64,000 nucleotides of DNA from Tanytarsus gracilentus (Eukaryota; Arthropoda; Insecta; Diptera; Chironomidae): NCBI GenBank assembly GCA_038502055.1, contig JAXRKN010000043.1, forward strand, positions 2,852,001 to 2,916,000. Reading direction: 5' to 3'. The position numbers and the translations under genes are program-made. Below are positions 51,628-62,944 of the stretch, piece by piece. Under the pieces are notes generated by a model. The model saw only the letters and a program-made list of their open reading frames with translations, did no database searches and had not been told where the DNA came from. The first letter of the stretch is position 1; each line of letters begins with the position of its first letter.

Positions 51628-52849
51628 ATGAAGCTAATTGAGAACTCTTTTTGTGCTTTAATTATTTTTCTTTTGCATTTGAACGCAACGGAATGCAAAA
51701 ATTATCATTGCAATGTGAAAATTTTAGATTTACAGCCTTTGGATCTCAGCTCAGTGGTCACTTGTGAATTTTACAGAGCAATCGTCAAAATAAACGACAC
51801 AATTGACATCACTTATAATTTTCATCCATCGGGTGTTTTAGGTTAGTGAATAAAAAATTAATTTAGGATGCAAAAAAAAATTCTCTTGAACGTTACAAAA
51901 TTTAATTTTAATTTAGGATTCGAACCTTTAGTTTGATAAATTTTCAAAGCAATTCTATTTTCATTTTTATAATTAATTGGTTTTTAAAATATTTCCAGCA
52001 AACTCAACAATTGAAGAAGTTGCAGACCTGGTGACGCAAATTAAATTCAGAAACTCAAATCTCGCCACGATACCAAACCGACTTTTCATGCAATTTCCAT
52101 CCACAAAAATTCTCGATGCATCGCACTCTAAATTAAAATCAATTTCTTCACTTTCGCTCAACAAGTCCAACTTAACTAAAATTTTTTTATATCACAATAA
52201 ATTGGAAACTGTGTCCAATTTCGTCTTTGTGCACTGCCCTGAATTGGAAATTTTAGACTTGTCACAAAATGAAATTGCAACTATTGAAACTTTTGCATTC
52301 ACTTCGCTCTCGAAAGTTGAACGGCTTGATTTGTCGCAGAATAAAATTAAAAATTTAGAAAATGGAATTTTTCAAAATTTAACGAATCTTCAGTGGTTGT
52401 GGCTGAGCAGCAATAAAATCACAAGAATTTCAATGAATCTCTTTACAACGACCAATAAAAATTTGATGACACTTTATTTGAACAACAATCAAATTTCCTC
52501 AATTTCGCCAAATGCTTTTGATTTTTTGATAAATTTGAAATTTCTGTTTCTTTCGGGAAATATTTGCATAAATTTAGACTTCAAAAATCATGTGATTCAT
52601 GACAACCTCGCGATTGCATATGAGCTTAAAAAATGCATTAAAAAGCACCGAGACACGCACAAATATGAACCAGATCGGAATTTAACTTTAATTATTGAGG
52701 AAGTAAAAGTATTGGGTGAGGAATGTCAAATGAGTTTACAGCTTCAAAATCAAACGCTGTCCATGTATGAAGTTGCTATTAAAGAGTTTCTACCTCCAAC
52801 AACTGAAAATCCTGAAGATGATCAATATTACGAAGAGATAGGAAATTAA
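51628..52849 (+). CDS. secreted leucine-rich-repeat protein
   Basis: Two exons, 51628-51841 and 51999-52849, joined in phase 1, give 354 residues. The N-terminus is a signal peptide (about 1-23, MKLIENSFCALIIFLLHLNA). A small N-terminal region with Cys residues follows, then about seven LRR units of the LxxLxLSxNxI type (for example LEILDLSQNEIATIE, VERLDLSQNKIKNLE, LQWLWLSSNKITRIS, LMTLYLNNNQISSIS, FLFLSGNIC). The C-terminal part has two Cys and a predicted helix, and ends with an acidic tyrosine run (EDDQYYEEIGN). No transmembrane segment is seen after the signal, so it is probably secreted into haemolymph or matrix. This is a common insect layout in immune, adhesion or saliva proteins; the role cannot be told from sequence. 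The ATG is the only one fitting the signal peptide. Confidence 0.86.
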
Positions 52850-52886
52850 ACATGGAAGAGTTGATTAATTTTTCATAAAATATGAA

Positions 52887-52892
52887 AATAAA
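52887..52892 (+). terminator. polyadenylation signal of the LRR gene
   Basis: Canonical AATAAA 38 bp after the stop codon. Confidence 0.6.
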
Positions 52893-53102
52893 TATTTTTT
52901 AAAAGTTTTAGTCTTTTTAAAAAAGTTGTTTTATTTGTATCGTCAAATTTATTTCTAACGTTTTTCCTTTTGAAAATTTTATGCATTCAATTCTGAGTTT
53001 CTACTCACTCGAGCACTATCAGCTGTTTGAAATAATTTGGTACGAAGTAACGAGAAAGAAAAAAGTCAAAATAAACAGAAAAATTCATGAATGGGGTGGA
53101 AG

Positions 53103-53125
53103 AGGCGCAATCGAAGATATTTTTG
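53103..53125. repeat. left target-site duplication of the retroposon-like insertion
   Basis: 23 bp beginning AGGCGCAATCG, identical to 54555-54577. It abuts the GATT tail of the insertion. Confidence 0.85.
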
Positions 53126-54554
53126 ATTGATTGATTGATTGATTGATTGCTGATGGGTAGCGACACAGAACTTAATCAGGATAGACGCAAACCATGCAGA
53201 ACTCTTAAGATTGCTCTTAAGAATAGAGTATAAATACCCCTTTTTTCCCCTCAACAATGGACGTCCCCTCAGGAATCGTCCACCTCGGGAGCTGCAACAC
53301 ACGTCTTGAAAAAGACGCACTAGTGATCGAATAAACCCCCATCAGAGTTTTAATGTTAGTTATCATGGAACGCCCAGCGGAAAAAACCAATCAGGGCGCC
53401 ATAATCCATGACGTAAATTTTTTCATTATGAACAGTCTTGTGATCACTCATAGAGTGTTTCCAACTAATCACAATTATGGGTTAGTTAACTGAACCTTTA
53501 CGATTGCAGTTGTAATATATAAATCATAGGTGGTTTCGACGGCATTGTATAAAAGTTACCGCCACTACAACCTTCCTCAGCCCTGACAAACTGTTAGGAA
53601 CTGGCCCACCCACATCACAAAACTAACAAACACTTAACAAAATGGTCAAACCAATTGTATAAAAGTCTTGGTTATCCACAAACTTCCTCCATCAAATCTA
53701 ATCGATTAGCATGGGATGTACAGGTCATAAAGTATCGTCCGTGAGTACACACTACTTCCTTCCTCAACTGGTCACTAAGATTAACAGTTGGTTTTGTTGG
53801 ATACCAACGAAAACGATATCAAAATGTCATTAACTTGATTAAAATTATAAGTTAAAATATAAAAATTAAAAAAATAAATAAAAAAAAAAAATAACTAATT
53901 TTTATGAAAACCATCCAAATGCGCTTATTTCCCCTGGTTAAGTTAATTAAGTTTTCTCTATCAATTCTCTAACTAAATCCATGCTCCCTCTATTCAAAGA
54001 ACTAAAAATATAATTTTTATGAAAAACATTCAATTGCACTCATTTTCTCTGATTAAGTTAATTAAGTTTCTCTATCCATCTATAACTGAATCTATGCTTC
54101 CTCTATTAAAAATAAAAATTTAAGATTTAAAATTTAAATAAACATCTGAATGCTTTTTCGATAAAATTAATTTAAAAAAATAAAATTTTAAAGGTACAGA
54201 TGACAAAGATCAGAAGAGATCCAGTGAAAAAAAATTATTTTTTAAGATTTTTATGTTTAAAGTGAAATAATGATAATAAGTGCTTAATTAAACACTTCTA
54301 AGCAAGAATGAGTGCATATTAGACCACTTAAATGAATGAAAGTAAAAAATTATAGAAGAAAAAAAATTCTAAAATTTTCACTCATTCTTGCTTTTTACCT
54401 GACTAAATATGATGAACTCGATGAAACTACGATGAACCGATGACTTATCAACACGATGAAACTAATTTTAAGTTTTAAAACACACTAAATCACTCTTAAA
54501 AGATAAATTAAATTATTTGTTTTGTTTACCCTCTAAGGGGGAAAACAACTCCTC
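53126..54554 (-). mobile_element. non-LTR retroposon-like insertion, 1.43 kb
   Basis: Exact 23-bp direct repeats lie at both ends (53103-53125 and 54555-54577). The left end carries six GATT units (53125-53149), which on the minus strand is a 3' AATC tail directly before the duplication. A simple-repeat tail on one side plus a long target-site duplication is the signature of target-primed insertion by a non-LTR machinery, so the element lies on the minus strand with its 5' end at 54554. There is no reverse-transcriptase frame; it is noncoding and thus non-autonomous, a SINE-like or internally deleted LINE. It contains an imperfect tandem repeat (period about 115 bp, 53891-54110), a 13-bp inverted repeat (54302-54314 with 54379-54391) and a hairpin at 53364-53410. 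It sits 297 bp upstream of the PDPR start. Confidence 0.72.
53891..54110. repeat. imperfect tandem duplication, period about 115 bp
   Basis: Two copies share TAATTTTTATGAAAA, then TTAAGTTAATTAAGTTT, then CTCTA and ATGCT-CCTCTATT blocks. They lie inside the retroposon-like insertion and differ by substitutions and short indels. Confidence 0.75.
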
Positions 54555-54577
54555 AGGCGCAATCGAAGATATTTTTG
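54555..54577. repeat. right target-site duplication of the retroposon-like insertion
   Basis: Identical 23-bp partner of 53103-53125; the original target continues into TGTCAAAA on the right. Confidence 0.85.
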
Positions 54578-54660
54578 TGTCAAAAAAATTAATTTAAACA
54601 TAAAAATGGAACAAAATGGAAAATAAAACTATTATTAATTTTTTTTGATATACCTAATTT

Positions 54661-54737
54661 TTAAGGAATCGAACCCGTGTTTCAAAAAACTGTAAAATAC
54701 ATTTTTTAACAAAATTGACACAGGTTCAAATCCTTAA
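54661..54737. repeat. short inverted repeat with box-B-like arms
   Basis: Arms 54661-54680 and 54718-54737 pair with 17 of 20 matches around a 37-bp loop. Each arm contains a GAACC/GGTTC core resembling a pol III box B or its complement. No tRNA can be folded. Confidence 0.6.
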
Positions 54738-54873
54738 TTTCACAAAAATTTAAAATTTAAAATTTTTTAATCATTCATGGACATTTTGCCTTTTTCGCTC
54801 ATCTTCATATCCATTCAGAAAATTCCGCTACGTAAAGTCGAAAAGTCGCGAAAAAATTTTCAGCATTTTTAAA

Positions 54874-57800
54874 ATGCTCAAAATTGTATTTAGGCAGAAC
54901 TTCTGCCTTAATTTTTCTCGCAATCAAATCGGTGCAGTTCGATCACTTCATAAAACCATAAAAGGCGATGAGGAAAGTGATGCATTGCCGCAAAAGGCAC
55001 GAATTGTAATAACTGGATCTGGACTTGCTGGCTCGAGGTAATGCCAATTAAATCCGCGATAATCTTTTTGCGATTTAAAATCATAAAAATATTATTTTTA
55101 GCTTGGCTTATCATTTGGCCAAGGCCGATCTTGGTCATCATGTCGTGATGCTTGGTATGACACTGATTTCGCTAATAAATAGCACAAATATAAGATAATT
55201 TTTATAGAGCGCGGTACAATTGAAAGAAACATAAATAATCTGACAAATACCAGCAGCGGATTGGTTGGAAGTTTTAAGCATTCAAAACAACAAGTCAAAC
55301 TTGGAATCTATTCAGTTCAACTTCTTAATGACTTAACGAAAGAAGGATTTGATGTGGGTTGGGATCAAAGAGGATCGCTTCATCTGGCTCGAACTTACGA
55401 CAGAATGTTGCAATTTAGAAAAATGAAATCGCAAAGTGGTAAAATTTAAAAATATACGTTAAATTTAAAATATTTCAATTTGCAATTTTTTAAGGACCTT
55501 GGGGCATAAGCTGTACGCTAATGTCAACTGAAGAGTGCAAAAATACCTGCAAAATTATTCTCGATCATGATATTAGGGGTGGATTGTTCATTCACGATGA
55601 AGGTATTCGTTTATAAATTGCATCACAATTAATTTCTTCATCAGTTAATAAATTTCAGGTGTGGTCGATAAAGATAAATTGCGTCATGTACTGCTATCAG
55701 AAGCAATCAAAGGAGGTGTGACAGTCGTTGAAAATTGCGCTGTTGAGAAAATTATTCAAAATAATAGAAGAGTCGATTCCGTCCAGACTTCATGTGGCAA
55801 CATTGAATGTGTTTATTTTGTGAGTTCTTCAAAAAATAATCCAGGAAAAATAATTTTAATTTTTTTTGAAGGTAAACGCCGCCGGCTTTTGGGCTCGCTC
55901 AATTGGTCAACTTAGTGAACCCTACGTCAAAGTTCCTCTCCATCCCGTCAGTCATCAGTTTATTATCGCCCAAACACATCCACAACTCCTCGAAGAGCTC
56001 AATTGCGTCCTTTATGATCTCGATGGTCGAATTTATATGCGAGAATTTAACGGAAAATTACTTTGCGGTGGATTTGAAAAAGTGGCAAAGCCTGCATTTC
56101 AAGACGGACAACTACCGGACTCGCCAAAAAAGAGATACACAATTAAACCCGATTTCGATCAATTCGGCGAACTTTTAGAGGAAATTCTTCATCGAGTGCC
56201 GGCATTTAAAGACGCAGAATTAATTAAACTTGCAAACTTACCGGAAATATTTTCACCAGACGCTCGATGGATTTTAGGAGAAGCGCCAGAAATTCAAAAT
56301 TATTATGTGGCGGCGGGAATGATGCTCGATGACGTGGGCGGAGGTGTTGGAAAGGCTCTGTCTGAAATTTTAATTCATGGACATTCAAGAATCGATCCGG
56401 AAGTTGAAGCTTCTCGCTTTTTGGGTTTGCACAACAACAGAAAATATCTCAAAGATAGAGTTAAGGAAATTCACTCGATTCCGTATGGAATTCATTATCC
56501 ATTTTTTGAGCACGAGACGGGAAGAATGTTGAGAATGTCACCAATTTTTCCAGTGCTTCAAGAGGCGGGCGGAGTTTTTGGTCAATTAATGGTGAGAAAT
56601 TAAAAACTTTATGATTCATAAAAATTTTAATAATTGAATATTTTCAAGGGTTACGAACGTCCAAACTATTTTGATCCTGCTGGCAAGGAGATTGACTCAC
56701 AAGGCAATACAGTGTTCAGAATTGCGTACACAAAGACTTTCGGTAAACCTCATTGGTTTCATCTTGTTGAAGATGAATATCGAGCATGTCGTGAGAGGAT
56801 TGGCATTTGTGATTATAGGTGAAGAGATTTTAAAAGTGAAAATTTAACGTATCTTAAAAATTTAAATTTTCAGTTCTTTTACAAAAATCGATTTATGGTC
56901 AAAGGGACGAGAAATTGTGGATTTTCTTCAATACATGTGCAGCAATGATGTCGACATACCGATTGGTGAATTTAAATTTTCAAAATTCAAAAAAACGTTA
57001 AAAATTATTTTAAATATTTTTAGGCGGTATTTGTCACACGGGAATGCATAATGAACATACTGGCGGCTACGAAAATGATTGTTCACTCGCACGACTTTCT
57101 GAAAATCATTACATGATGATTGCACCCACAATTCAACAGACTCGATGTAAAGCCTGGATTCGTCGTAATCTTCCAACAAATGGCGAGCACTCAATTCATC
57201 TTAATGACGTCACAAGTTCATATACGGCAATCTGCATTATGGGACCATTTTCAAGGAAACTTCTACAAGAGCTAACCGACACTGATCTTTCACCTAAAAA
57301 TTTCCCATTCTTCACTTATAAGGAACTCGATGTCGGACTCGCCAATGGAATTCGAACTTTTAATCTCACACACACGGGAGAGCTCGGGTATGTCCTCTAC
57401 ATCCCAAACGAGTTTGCTCTTCACGTCTATTCACAGTTGTGGGAGAAAGGTCAAAAGTACGACATCAAACATGCTGGATACTATGCAACACGTTCGTTGA
57501 GAATAGAAAAACTTTATGCCATGTGGGGACTTGATTTAGATACTTTCACCACTCCACTTGAGTGTGGACGTTCGTGGCGTGTTAAATTCGATAAAAAATT
57601 CATTGGACGTGATGCTTTGTTGAAACAAAAGGAGGAAGGAATTAAGAAAATGTATTGTCAACTTCTAATTGATGATCACGATTTTGAGATTGATATTTGG
57701 CCGAGTGGAAATGAACCAATTTATAGGAATGGAGAACTCTGTGGAAGAACTAAAACAACCAGCTATGGATACACATTTAAAAAGCAAGTTTGCCTCGGTT

Positions 57801-57997
57801 ATGTTCAAAATTGTGATGAATATGGAACTTTAAATCCAGTAACCAACGAGTACGTGTACGAAGGCGATTTTGAGGTTGAAATTTGTGGAATTCGATATCC
57901 GGCCAAAGTTAATCTTCACTCACCAAATCTTCCGACACTCGTGCCAGATAAAGATATTGATGAAAGAAATCGATATCAAGCAACGAGGAATAAGTAA
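54874..57997 (+). CDS. PDPR: pyruvate dehydrogenase phosphatase regulatory subunit
   Basis: Nine exons, 54874-55037, 55102-55154, 55208-55438, 55495-55602, 55659-55819, 55872-56591, 56649-56818, 56874-56965 and 57024-57997, give 890 residues. A basic N-terminus suits mitochondrial import. The dinucleotide-binding motif ITGSGLAGSS with LERG at the end of strand 2 opens an FAD-dependent DAO domain (about 43-480) with VNAAGFWA and LDGRIYMREFNGKLLCGGFE. The second half is a GcvT/aminomethyltransferase-like domain (HTGMHNEHTGGYENDCSLAR, HTGELGYVLYIP, TTPLECGRSWRVKF, IYRNGELCGRT). The layout is shared with dimethylglycine and sarcosine dehydrogenases, but the SSFTKIDLWSKG, ECGR and YENDCS blocks and the overall length fit PDPR, which lowers the Mg sensitivity of PDP1 and so controls dephosphorylation of pyruvate dehydrogenase. 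Introns are mostly 50-65 bp. The first ATG gives the targeting peptide. Confidence 0.92.
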
Positions 57998-59098
57998 AAT
58001 TGTTAATTTAATTTATGTGTTAAAAAGTGTTTGGATCTGAAAAATTTTAAAGCAAATTTAATCCAAGGGTTGATAAAAAAATAATAAAGATATTTTTTAA
58101 AAATTTCATACTATGAGAACATTATGGAAAATGAAACGTTTCTCAAATATCTAAAGCTTAAAATTACTGGAAAGTATTTTAATCTCCTGGATTTTGAATT
58201 AATTAAATTTAAATTTCAAACTTTTCAAATCGAATAACTTTTATTTCGGAACTCTCATCAACCCTTAACAAATTTTTTAAACTAATTAAAAATTAACGGC
58301 ATGATCATTAAATATCATTAAGTAAGTCAAAAATGATAATGATGACAATAATTGGAAATATGAATATTATTTAATAAAGAATTTAAAAGGGAAGATAATT
58401 TAAAGTGTTTTAATTCCTTCCGGAGCACTTGACAAATAAAAGTTCATTGGACTCAAACGAAGTATTTTTAATAGCTATTAATTAACCTAGAAAATTTTCT
58501 AATCATAATTTGATAAAGGCTATCTAGAAAATTTTCAAGTTCATCACAACTTTCTCACGATAAAAAAGTCGATAATTAAACTCAACTTGGTGATTAAGAA
58601 TAGCGCGATGGAATTCCCGCAAGTCATTCAATTTTATCTGGAATTTATAATTTTCACATAACCGATAACGGATAAAATAAACAAAACTCATCATGTCAGT
58701 CACACGCCGGTTCTTTCTCGATTTATTTCTGAAAGTACAAAATAAATAAAATCGCGTGTTTTTCTACTTAATATTTGCGCAATTTTTATTTTCGCTTGTT
58801 ATCATCATTTTATTTCGTTTATTTACAATCAAAGGATTTCCTTAAAAACGATTGCATGATATTATTTTTATTGAGTTAAGAATGCTCCAATAAAAATAAA
58901 AAAATTAAATGGACTTAGCAAAAATTTGGTGGATTTTTTAGGGGGAATTCCAATTTTTAGATTTCTTTTTTGGTTGATTAAAGAAAAATTCATATTTTGT
59001 TAATTTATCGAACACATGCGTTAATTTTATAAGCACGAATTTTTCATAAGTTTATGTGTTAATTAAAAGTGTTTTTCTACGATTTTACAAAAACAGCG
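57998..59098. other. intergenic, 3' region of PDPR
   Basis: AT-rich. AATAAA at 58083-58088, 86 bp after the PDPR stop, is a likely polyadenylation signal. Nothing else is seen. Confidence 0.5.
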
Positions 59099-59353
59099 AT
59101 GATTTTTTTAAATAGCCTTAAAGCACCTTTTGTGTTGTTACATTTTTGCATTGTTGTATTTTTAATTATAACGACAGTTGAAAATTTTGTCGCGGCCACA
59201 TTTTATATTTTATCACCTTTTCTTGGTTGCGATAAAACTTTGAAAGTTTTTTTATATGCCAATTTAGGTGCGTTTAAAATTTTTTATAAAGTTTCGCAAT
59301 TTCATCGAGAAAAAAAAGTTGTTCTAGCAAGTTTTGTTCTAATATTTTTTTAA
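59099..59353 (+). CDS. hypothetical small hydrophobic protein (84 aa)
   Basis: A single-exon frame from ATG 59099 to TAA 59351-59353. Two hydrophobic segments can be seen, from about residue 10 to 36 (FVLLHFCIVVFLIITTVENF and on) and near the C-terminus, with a basic stretch (HREKKVV) between. It lies between the tails of PDPR and SdhA. I recognise no family. Codon use is AT-driven, so it could be chance in an AT-rich gap; an upstream GTG in frame is not a credible start in an animal. Confidence 0.28.
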   Translation: MIFLNSLKAPFVLLHFCIVVFLIITTVENFVAATFYILSPFLGCDKTLKVFLYANLGAFKIFYKVSQFHREKKVVLASFVLIFF

Positions 59354-59546
59354 TACTTAGATCAAGTGACTACACTTCCTAAGAAGAAAATTTGGTGAAT
59401 AGATATAAATTTAAAAAACCTGATTTCATTGCGATGGGATGAACATGACAAACAATTAGCTAAAAGTGAATGATCCTAACGAAGAGAAAATTATTTTATG
59501 ATGGACAAAAAAAAAGCTTGGTGCTTTAAAAAATACTCTCAACACC

Positions 59547-62525
59547 TTAATATGATCGAATGGCTGGCGGAACGGTTTTGCACTCGTCATCTAAGGTGTG
59601 ATCGATGACGGGTCTGTAGTCGATTGTGACTTTTCCAGTTTGTGGATCGATCCATGTCAACGTGTGCTTCCTCCAGTGCTCCTCGATTGGTTTCTTCTGT
59701 TGTCCCTCGACGGGCTTACTATAATCGAATTCATCGATACGATCCTTGTAATCTTCACGAGCGTGTGCACCTCTCGATTCTTTGCGATTTTCAGCACCAA
59801 CAATTGTCATGTTGGCGTTAAGCAAAAGATTTTGAAGTTCGAGAGTCTCGACGAGATCAGAATTCCAAATGAGCGATCGATCGCTAACTTTAACATCTTT
59901 GATTTGCTTGTAGATCGAATCCATTTTTTTAACACCCTCTTGCAAGGTTTTTTCTTCACGGAATACTGCCGCATGATTTTGCATAGTCTTTTGCATGCTC
60001 AAACGAAGATCGGCTGTGGGAACGGAACCGTTTGCATTACGAACCCAATCGAGATTAGCGACTGACTCTTCGCCAGCATTATCAGGAAGTTGACCGACCT
60101 TTTCGCCGGGCTTATTTTCTTCAGCAATTGTCTTAGCGCAGGCACGACCGAAAACAACTAAATCAAGCAATGAATTTGCTCCGAGACGATTTGCACCATG
60201 AACGGATGAGCAAGCAGCCTCACCGCAAGCATAAAGACCGGGCACAACATGATCAGTTCCTTGCTTGTCGACTGTGAGGACTTGACCGCGATAATTGGTT
60301 GGAACACCGCCCATGTTATAATGGACAGTTGGCAAGACGGGAATTGGCTCACGAGTGACATCAACACCGGCAAAGATCATGGCTGTTTCCGAAATACCTG
60401 GCAAGCGTTGAGCGAGTTGTTCTGGTGGCAAATGATGAAGTTGAAGGAAAACATGGTCTTTCTCTGGACCACAGCCGCGTCCTTCACGGATTTCAATTGT
60501 CATCGAGCGTGAAACAACATCACGAGAAGCTAAATCTTTAGCAACTGGTGCATAGCGCTCCATAAATCTTTCACCTGAGAATGTTTTAATTTATTTAACT
60601 TAATTTTATATAATTCAAATTGAATTTACCTTGTGAGTTGATCAAATAGCCACCCTCGCCACGACATCCCTCCGTGATCAAACATCCAGCCCCATAAATG
60701 CCAGTCGGATGGAATTGAACAAATTCCAAATCCTCGGACGGAAGTCCAGCACGTGCAACCATAGCAGTTCCGTCACCTGTACACGTGTGTGCAGATGTGC
60801 ATGAGAAATATGCACGTCCATAGCCTCCCGTTGCAAGAACTGTATTCTTTGCTCGGAATCTAAAAATAGCAAGAAGAAGAAAATTATATTTAAAGTATTT
60901 TTTCTGTAGTCAACAAGTTTAGCTGACAATTCAGATAAATTTTATGATCTCTTTTTTTTGTGTGTGAGATAAACAAGTTTAATTTAGTATTTTCTCTATT
61001 CCGTCTAATTGCCATCATCGAGTTCATTTCTTTTAAAGAAAAAATTTGGACTTTGGTTCGAGGATGTTTGTGATAAAATTTCGCACATCTTTGCGAAAAA
61101 GTGAAAAGAATGTTGGTAATAAAAATGTCGCATCTAATGGTTGAAATAACCTTAGATCATCATGCCATTGCTCCGCCAAAAAAAGCGAGAAGAAAATTTT
61201 TAAAATGAAATTTTTAATTGCGCGATAAAAACGTCAATGAATCTCATAAATGCGTCATAGCTTTTTTAATACACTCACCGATGAATTGTTCCATCTTCCA
61301 AATTTAAAGCAACGACGCCTTTGCATTCGCCGTTTTGCATTATTAAATCCAAAGCAAAATACTCGATGAAGTAGTCGCAATTGTAGCTGAGAGATTGTCC
61401 ATAGAGCGTGTGCAGCAGGGAATGACCGGTTCTGTGTGTGAGTAAACATGTTAACGATAATGATAAGAAACAATGTGTTTTTTGTGAGTTATGAAGCACC
61501 TCGAAAAAAACTTTCGGATCCCTCAATGATGTAATTTTTAAACACTTTATGAAATGCATTTAAAAATGATAAAAATTAAATTACCTGTCAGCTACGCAGC
61601 AGCATCGATGTGCCTGTCCTCCTTTTCCAAAATTATAGCTCTGACCGCCGAAGGCACGTTGGTAAATTTTTCCATCGGGTGTACGCGAAAATGGCATGCC
61701 ATAATTTTCCAGTTCAATTACGGCTTTTGGTGCCTCACGAGTCATGTAATGAATGGCGTCCTGATCGCCGAGCCAATCAGATCCTTTGACTGTATCATAC
61801 ATGTGCCATTTCCAGTCATCATTCTCCATGTTACCGAGAGCCGCATTAATACCGCCCTGAGCCGCAACCGTATGCGAGCGTGTTGGAAAGAGTTTTGTCA
61901 CGACCGCTGTCTTAAATCCTTCAGCAACTAAGCCGAAAGCAGCACGCAGACCAGCTCCACCTAATTGAAAGTGGGAGGATCGATCATAAACAACTTTGTT
62001 TGCATAAATAACTTTTTTGCGAAAGTGTCAAGGCCTTGTGTGTGCGAAAATGCGTGTAACTTTCATGTTTCACATTAATCATCACATAAACTTACCGGCA
62101 CCGACAACGACGGCATCAAATTCATGATCAATCACTTGATATGCGTTCGAAATTGCATTTGAATTTGCCTTCGAGTTTGTATTTCCGACAGTAAAATGAA
62201 GATTTCTCGACGACGACACAAGCGACAATGTCTTGAGCTGTAAAATGATAAATAAAGGAGAAATTAGTGCACGATAAGGATTAGCGATTTGAAATTATCA
62301 GTGTCCAGGTGTCGTGTGTGTAAATGCGCTTCCGAGATAAGCAAACGATTTATCTGATTTTTATGCGAAAAACATTTGCGATAAAATTATGTAACGCGCA
62401 AAAAGTAACAAAATTAATTTTTTCGCGAGGTCTTTGCGATTAACTTCAATCTGTTTGCGTTGAGCACTTACCAAGTGTTGTGATTTTCTCGCTAAGGCCG
62501 TGCTCGATTTTAGGAGAACAGACAT
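59547..62525 (-). CDS. SdhA: succinate dehydrogenase flavoprotein subunit, complex II
   Basis: Six exons, 62525-62472, 62237-62096, 61960-61585, 61431-61279, 60859-60630 and 60574-59547, give 660 residues, the usual insect length. A Ser/Arg/Lys-rich targeting peptide (MSVLLKSSTALARKSQHLLK) leads to the FAD-binding motif AVVVGAGGAGLRAA. His95 in RSHTVAAQGG is the residue that carries covalent FAD. Also seen are RTGHSLLHTLYGQ, the catalytic-region VQFHPTGIYGAGCLITEGCR, the active-site HNMGG-type loop (VHYNMGGVPTNYRG), CGEAACSSVHGANRLGANSL near the C-terminal FAD domain, and the RGAHAREDYKDRID and RPVIDHTLDDECKTVPPAIR end blocks. It oxidises succinate to fumarate in the TCA cycle and feeds electrons to ubiquinone at the inner mitochondrial membrane. 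Its second and third exons are partly repeated at the right edge. Confidence 0.97.
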
Positions 62526-62944
62526 TTTTCCCTAAAAATATTTAATGTCGATTCTATTTTTTCTGGGAAAGGTTGTCCACCGCTTTGACTTTTACTCCTG
62601 TGAAATTTGAGAGAGAAATGAGAAAACGCGAGAGAATGAGAGAGAAAAGAGAGTGTGACGAGGATTTAAAAATTAAAAATACGTTACGTAATCAATTCTA
62701 GAGATTTTTATATTAAATTTTTTTCCATCACATTTTCCTCGTTGCATTTCGTGAGATTCTATTCTCGTCTTTTTAAAATTTCTTTCTAAAAATAGTTTTT
62801 ATGTTGACATGCAAGATGTTTATGAGTCAACATTACTTAAAATCTAACGATTCACCCGTCTGAAAGCAAATTTATGTATTTAAAAATTAGCATGTATGAC
62901 TTTTAAACAGAATTTTATCAATATAAAATTTAATTCACATAAGA
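62526..62944. other. SdhA upstream region
   Basis: 419 bp between the SdhA start and the stop of the NOM1 fragment. It must hold the SdhA promoter and 5' leader. Purine/pyrimidine runs (GAGAGAAA) near 62607-62655 are seen. It lies inside the 1,650-bp duplicated unit, so a copy should follow beyond the window. Confidence 0.5.

Noticed and set aside
53066..53320. 84-codon minus-strand frame at the retroposon tail
   Set aside because: It crosses the target-site duplication and the GATT repeat and has no reverse-transcriptase or other motif.
54874..62525. PDPR and SdhA as a co-regulated mitochondrial cluster
   Set aside because: They are convergent with separate promoters; nothing in the sequence beyond adjacency supports it.
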